Shown here: piece after piece, positions 59,591 to 64,000 of the stretch
How the letters are laid out: every line of letters begins with the position of its first letter
Position numbering within the stretch: position 1 is the stretch's first letter
Source of the DNA: Chaunax sp. Z400
Taxonomy: Eukaryota; Chordata; Actinopteri; Lophiiformes; Chaunacidae
DNA length: 64,000 bases
Direction: 5' to 3'
Assembly: GCA_037577475.1 (NCBI GenBank)
Contig: CM075184.1
Location: forward strand, 2,161,001-2,225,000
Notes under the pieces: model-generated
Database searches by the model: none
Told to the model about the DNA's origin: nothing
Seen by the model: only the letters and a program-made list of their open reading frames with translations
Program-made: the position numbers and the translations under genes

Positions 59591-60715
59591 TACAAAATAA
59601 GGAATACTTTGTTTCCATTGGCAACCACACATCTGAGCGTGCCAGCATGATGTGTGGAGTACCTGAAGATTTGATTCTTGGACCTCTCATTTTCAATCTC
59701 TATATGCTTCCATTAGGCCAAATTATGCACAAATACAAAGTTGCTTACCATAGCTATGCGGATGATACTCAGTTATACATAGCTCTGTCAACAACTGATT
59801 ATGCTCCTCTTGACTCACTGCATCTATGCATTAATCAACTCGAATGGATGTGTCAAAACTTCCTTCAACTAAATAAAGACTAAACAGAAATAATTGTCTT
59901 TGGTATTAAGGAAGGAAGGCAAGCAGTTGGTGCACATCTTGATTCCCTTTCTTTAAAGCCCAAAAACCAAGTCAAAAATCTTGGTGTAATTATTGGCTCT
60001 GAATTAAATTTTAATTCTCACATAAGTCTGTTACAAAATCTGCCTTTTTCCATCTTAGAAACCTAGCCAGAATAAGAAGTTACATGTCACAACAAGATCT
60101 AGAGAAATTAATTCACACTTTTATTTACAGTGAGTTAGATTCTTCTCAGGCCTCCCCAAAAAGACACTCAGTTACAGCTCATTCAGAATGCTGCTGCTAG
60201 AGTCCTAACAAGGACCAAAAAATATGAGCATGTCACACCAATTCTGAGATCACTGCATTGGCTACCAATATCACAAAGAATAGACTTCAAAATAATGTTA
60301 CTGGTTTACAAAGTGCATAGTGGTTCAGGGCCTAAATACATCTCTGACTTGCTTCCATGCTATGAATCCTCTAGACCTCTAAGATCATCAGGGACCAGTC
60401 TGTTAAGTGTTCCTAGAATCAGGACAAGACAGGGTGAAGCTGCTTTTTCTTATTATGCTACACATAACTGGAATAAACTTCCTGAAGATCTAAGATGTGC
60501 CCCAACTCTTGCTACTTTCAAAAATAGGTTGAAGACTTTGTTGTTCACCGCTGCTTTTGACTGCTCCTGACTACATCCTGATTTTTAAATGTACTGTGAA
60601 TTTAAATTTGATTGTTCTTTTATCTGTTTTAATTTTTATGTAAAGCACTTTGAATTACCTCCGTGTACGAAATGTGCTATATAAATTAATTTGCTTTGCT
60701 TTGCTTTGCTTTAGT

Positions 60716-62290
60716 CGTGTGTGTGAGCCACCAGTCAACCAGCCTCCAGTAGGGTATAAGATACTATACTCAGTATCCTTATGGGACTAATAAAGGGATA
60801 TGGGACTAATAAAGGGATATCTTATCTTATCTTATCTTATCTTATCTTATCTTATGTGTACAGACTGAATTACATCACTGCTGCCAAATATCCATTCACA
60901 TTCAATCCATTGGTTCCCAGCTTCTGTATCCGAGACCATGTCTGAGTGAGATAGTAACTTCATGTGGAAGCTTTCTAAACTGTAATCTCCTCAGGGCTGG
61001 AATTCTGGTAGGAAATTAGGGCCAAACTTGGTGCTGTGATTAATTTCCATTAAAAACAATTAATGTTTTAAGGTTTCCGTAATAATGATTTACTAATAAT
61101 ACATAAAGTTTACAGTTATGAGCCAAAAGGATGCCTTTATAAACCTTGCCTTAGTAGAATGTAACACTAGAGCGTGCTGTCTGGGACTATCCTCATCATG
61201 GTAAACAGAAATAAACTGTAAATGTCCAGGTCATCTCGGTGGTCAGTGGACACAAGTTGCTGATACTGAACCATGCAGAGCTCACACAATAGGTCAGGCA
61301 TCCGGGCCACAAAAGCGTTGGATGGACAGATTCTTCTCTGGCCAATGTTATTACTGTCAGAGGTCTGTGATGACTGTCAGCCAGCTGAGCCTGACAACAA
61401 AAGGTGGTTTTATCCTGTTAGCAGAGTGCAAATGTGTCTAATTCCTCTCTGCCTCTTTGGATGCAGCAGGCAGAGAGAAGAGAGAGAATTTCCACAGTGC
61501 AACAGTCCAAGACACATGGATTGATCCCATCTATGTGGGATAGAACGTAACAAGGTTATCATTATGTGGGGCTGCCTGCTGCAAGGTCAGCCAGTGAACT
61601 GGGCCTGGGAGGCAGAGTGAAATGAAACCTGCAGAGGCATGTCAGAAATGTTCATTCTGGTTGACCAGGCATAAATAACATTGTCAGAGGATTCAGAATT
61701 TGTTCCTGTGCTGAGTTTCACTGACATGGACTGCACCGCTCCTCCAGGAAAAATACTTCTGAATTGTACAAATATGTGTTTTGACTATCAATCCTGTGAC
61801 ACAAGGGTTGAAGGGCACAATTTAAAACCTGATTCTCAGACTTATTGTTTCAGTTTTCCTCTTAGACACACATGCAGCTCCAGTAGGAGGTGTCTTCTCT
61901 TTAGCACCACTGAGTCTGCAGTGTGATCACTGACCCATGGGAAGCCAATTTTCCTATTTGGTGACACGCAGCCAGGAAAAGCTTCTCTCTTTTCAACCTC
62001 CACTCTTTATCAAACTGTGCCTTTCAGTCACCCCCCCCCCTTCATGTGAGCTTTTAACACAGCAGATAAAATGGGAGAAAGGTTGGGGGTGGGGGGCTAC
62101 TTTAGAAGAGATGAGTGTATCACAGGACTGTGACGTCATGCTGATATTCAGTGGTCATGGAGGCTAAAGTGGTGCAGCCCATTATTGAACATAGTAAGAT
62201 CTCCTGAGTTACAGCCAACACTTCCACTGGGAACACACTGTGACATAGAGTCTTATAGCTGGAGAGAAGAACGGTCCTGACTCAGGCCAA
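60716..62290. other. Intergenic with a retroposon 3' tail
   Basis: 60763-60855 reads 'gggactaataaagggatat' twice and then (CTTAT)n, the plus-strand version of the GATAA-tailed repeat at 32.58 kb. 61270-61930 has short open frames without recognised domains. A C-run lies at 62030-62040. Confidence 0.45.
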
Positions 62291-62620
62291 CAATTCAATT
62301 CAATTCAATTTATTTATAAAGCGCCAAATCACAACAAAAGTTATATCAAGGCACTTCCAAAAAGACCGACTCTTTATTCTACAGAGACCCAACAATCCTC
62401 CATGTGAAGAACATGGAGACAGTGGAGAGAAAAAACTGACTTTAACAGGAAGAAACCTGGAGCAGATCCAAGACTCAAGGTGGGCGGAGCCTCTGCTTTG
62501 ACTGGTTGGGGTGAGAGACAGAGAGAAAGGTTGGGAGAGAGAGAGGGAGGGAGTGAGGGACAGGGACACAGATATGTTCGACCACAATAACAATAACAGC
62601 TGTCATAATAGAGAGATTAC
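62291..62620 (-). repeat. Interspersed repeat with AATTC tail, inverted copy
   Basis: Begins with four AATTC units and 'tttatttataaagcgccaaatc', the reverse complement of the end of the 7170-7461 repeat, then shares 'gactcaaggtgggcggagcc'. A purine-rich GAGA tract (62515-62560) is inserted relative to the other copy. Confidence 0.7.
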
Positions 62621-62624
62621 AGTT

Positions 62625-62800
62625 TGTAGTATTTATAATAACTATTACAATAACAACACTGATAATAATAATATTAATAATGATGATGATAGTAATAATA
62701 ATAATAATAATGGTGATGATGATGATGATGATGATGATGATCATAGTAATAGTAAGAGTAATAATAATTATAATAATGGTAATGATGATGATGTCAGAGG
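62625..62800. repeat. AAT/GAT trinucleotide microsatellite
   Basis: Impure (AATAAT)n and (GATGAT)n runs; reading frames over it are Ile/Met- or Asn/Asp-homopolymeric artefacts. Confidence 0.92.
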
Positions 62801-63889
62801 GTGTCAACTATGGTCCCAGCAGTAGATTAGTCAATAAAAGCAAGGGGAAGAAGTCAAGTTAGTAACATGAATTAATGAGACATGAGTGTGTAAAGAAGAA
62901 GAGAGAGGAGCTCAGTGCATCATGGGAAGCCCCCCCCCCCAGCTGTCTAGGCCTAGAGCAGCATAGCTAAAGACTAGCCTTAATCATTTCTTGATAAATT
63001 GAAATTAGACAAAGAAGCTGAAGGTGGTGGATATCAGAGGTCAGACTGAGGCCATCAATGACCAGAGGACAATAACTATGACTAGCAATGGTCTTAATTC
63101 ATTTAATAAGGCCATTAGAAACTCACCCACACGCCCTCAAGTACGCCCCCTTCCCAACATGTGTACAGTGTGTACATTCAGTGTGTTCCTGAGTGGAGTC
63201 AGTAGAAAGTTGTCTTATTCATTTTCTGTTTCTTGTCACCTTAGCTCCAATCATTCCCAACCAGGAATTTTAACCCAAAGCACCACATTTCTTTAACATT
63301 AATGAGTCTGTTTGGTCTGAAAAAACCTTTCACTGTCTCATTTTGAAATGGGAATGTTGTCCTGTTGATTGTGGTATCAGATCAGAATACTCTTCTATAT
63401 AATATGCCATTGGGAATGAGATGTGCCAGTGACATATTTTGTAATATGCAGGAGTTGTTAACACGTCTTTCACCAGTGTGTCCACTGGTAAACATCTCAG
63501 TTCTCCCATCGAACTCCTAGTACAACGGTGAAGAAGGTGGCCCTCCTTGTCTCAGCAACAGAGTGGAACTGACTATAGTAACTAAAACGTAATAATTGTA
63601 ATTACTTAGACCACTCATTACTGACATAAACTAGTTGCTAAGTGACATGTTACTGCCAAACACTATTAGTCATAAACCAAGGTCAGCAAATAATTTGATC
63701 TGATGATGGTTCTAGAAGCAGGGCATCATCAAAGGTCACAGCAATCCAGTCTGTCATTATCGACACTACAAATGTCAAGTGTCTGGTGGCATTAGAGGAA
63801 ACGTAGGATATATCCTCTGGGGACCATGAATGAATCAAACTTAATGGGAATCCATCCAGTCGCAGTTGTATTATGTCAGGATGGAATGG
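62801..63889. other. Intergenic, nothing recognised
   Basis: A C-run lies at 62930-62940. No coding exon supported. Confidence 0.4.
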
Positions 63890-64000
63890 GCAGCTGTGGC
63901 TCAGGAGATAGAATTGTTGTCTACTTATCAGAAGGTCATTGGTTCAATCCCCTGCATGTCTTTGAGTGAGATGATGAACCCCAAATGACCAGTGGCTGTT
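63890..64000 (+). mobile_element. tRNA-derived SINE, cut by the window end
   Basis: 'gcagctgtggctcaggagatag' (degenerate box A) and 'ggttcaatcccctgc' (box B) followed by 'gatgatgaaccccaaatgacc' match the order of the SINE at 49015-49315, with more substitutions. Confidence 0.8.

Larger units (their letters stand above)
55869..60715 (+). mobile_element. L2-clade LINE split by a Tc1-like transposon
   Basis: Order: esterase of ORF1 (55875-56060, GDSIMRNIRFFNAVTHC), its C-terminus (56190-56235, GFIDNFNLFW), endonuclease (56290-56866: ETWLDSN, GDFNIHID, LSDHF), linker (56857-57683), reverse transcriptase (57695-58039: NYRPISNLPFISK, DLSAAFDTVDH) and, after the transposon, its remainder (59593-59883: LGPLIFNLYMLPLG, intact YADD 59755-59766) and C-terminal region (60040-60570). 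The 3' end 'aaagcactttgaattacctc' precedes a (TTTGC)n tail at 60690-60712. Several frameshifts and stops; 5' truncated within ORF1. Confidence 0.94.

Noticed and set aside
61273..61926. Plus-strand open frames of about 80 codons
   Set aside because: No domain, no splice signals at the ends, and composition like the surrounding non-coding DNA.

Overview
The window is vertebrate nuclear DNA, most likely from a spiny-rayed (percomorph) teleost. Coding sequence lies in short exons with GT-AG splice sites. Two IL-17A/F cytokine genes sit beside a membrane progestin receptor gene. The repeats are typical of fish: L2-clade LINEs, Tc1-like transposons, a tRNA-derived SINE, TTAA-flanked MITEs and a class I-like endogenous retrovirus. 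Assignments come from reading motifs and splice signals by eye; no database search was made.

1-26 kb holds the host genes. The last three coding exons of a stathmin-4 like gene (+) are at about 215-1438. Two IL-17A/F genes follow in head-to-head orientation: copy 1 (-, 6034-7868, three coding exons, 165 aa) and copy 2 (+, 14113-19335, three coding exons, 146 aa). The first intron of copy 2 carries a nearly 4 kb decayed L2 LINE. A membrane progestin receptor of the PAQR7/8 group follows (+, 20151-24528, five coding exons, 369 aa). The human IL17A/IL17F cluster also lies near PAQR8, so this is probably conserved synteny. Two nearly identical copies of one dispersed repeat (about 10.9-11.1 kb and 25.25-25.5 kb), in opposite orientation, bracket IL-17 copy 2 and the receptor gene; each carries an exact match to the CTCF core motif.

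26-45 kb is gene-poor and rich in tandem repeats (13, 30, 22 and about 13 bp units, GGAT-type, CA, TA/GA). It contains Tc1 and LINE remnants, an isolated signal-peptide-like exon (32988-33053) and an isolated coding-like exon on the minus strand (38736-38867). A G-rich minisatellite at 40.8-45.2 kb is split by a LINE 3' tail and a 5'-truncated L2 copy.

45.2-52.6 kb is one defective endogenous retrovirus on the minus strand: 5' LTR, tRNA-Leu-like primer site, gag, protease, RT/RNase H, integrase and a truncated env. It has many frame breaks, a SINE inserted in pol, and no 3' LTR. 53.1-54.5 kb is another minisatellite. 55.9-60.7 kb is an L2 LINE split by a 1.55 kb Tc1-like transposon at a clean TA target. 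The last 3 kb holds interspersed repeats and the start of a second SINE.

The most unusual points are: the loss in IL-17A/F copy 1 of both cysteines expected to form the interchain disulfide; the intron-split receptor gene, whose human relatives are intronless in coding sequence; the paired CTCF-motif repeats; and the retroviral env with a foamy-virus-like N-terminal leader.
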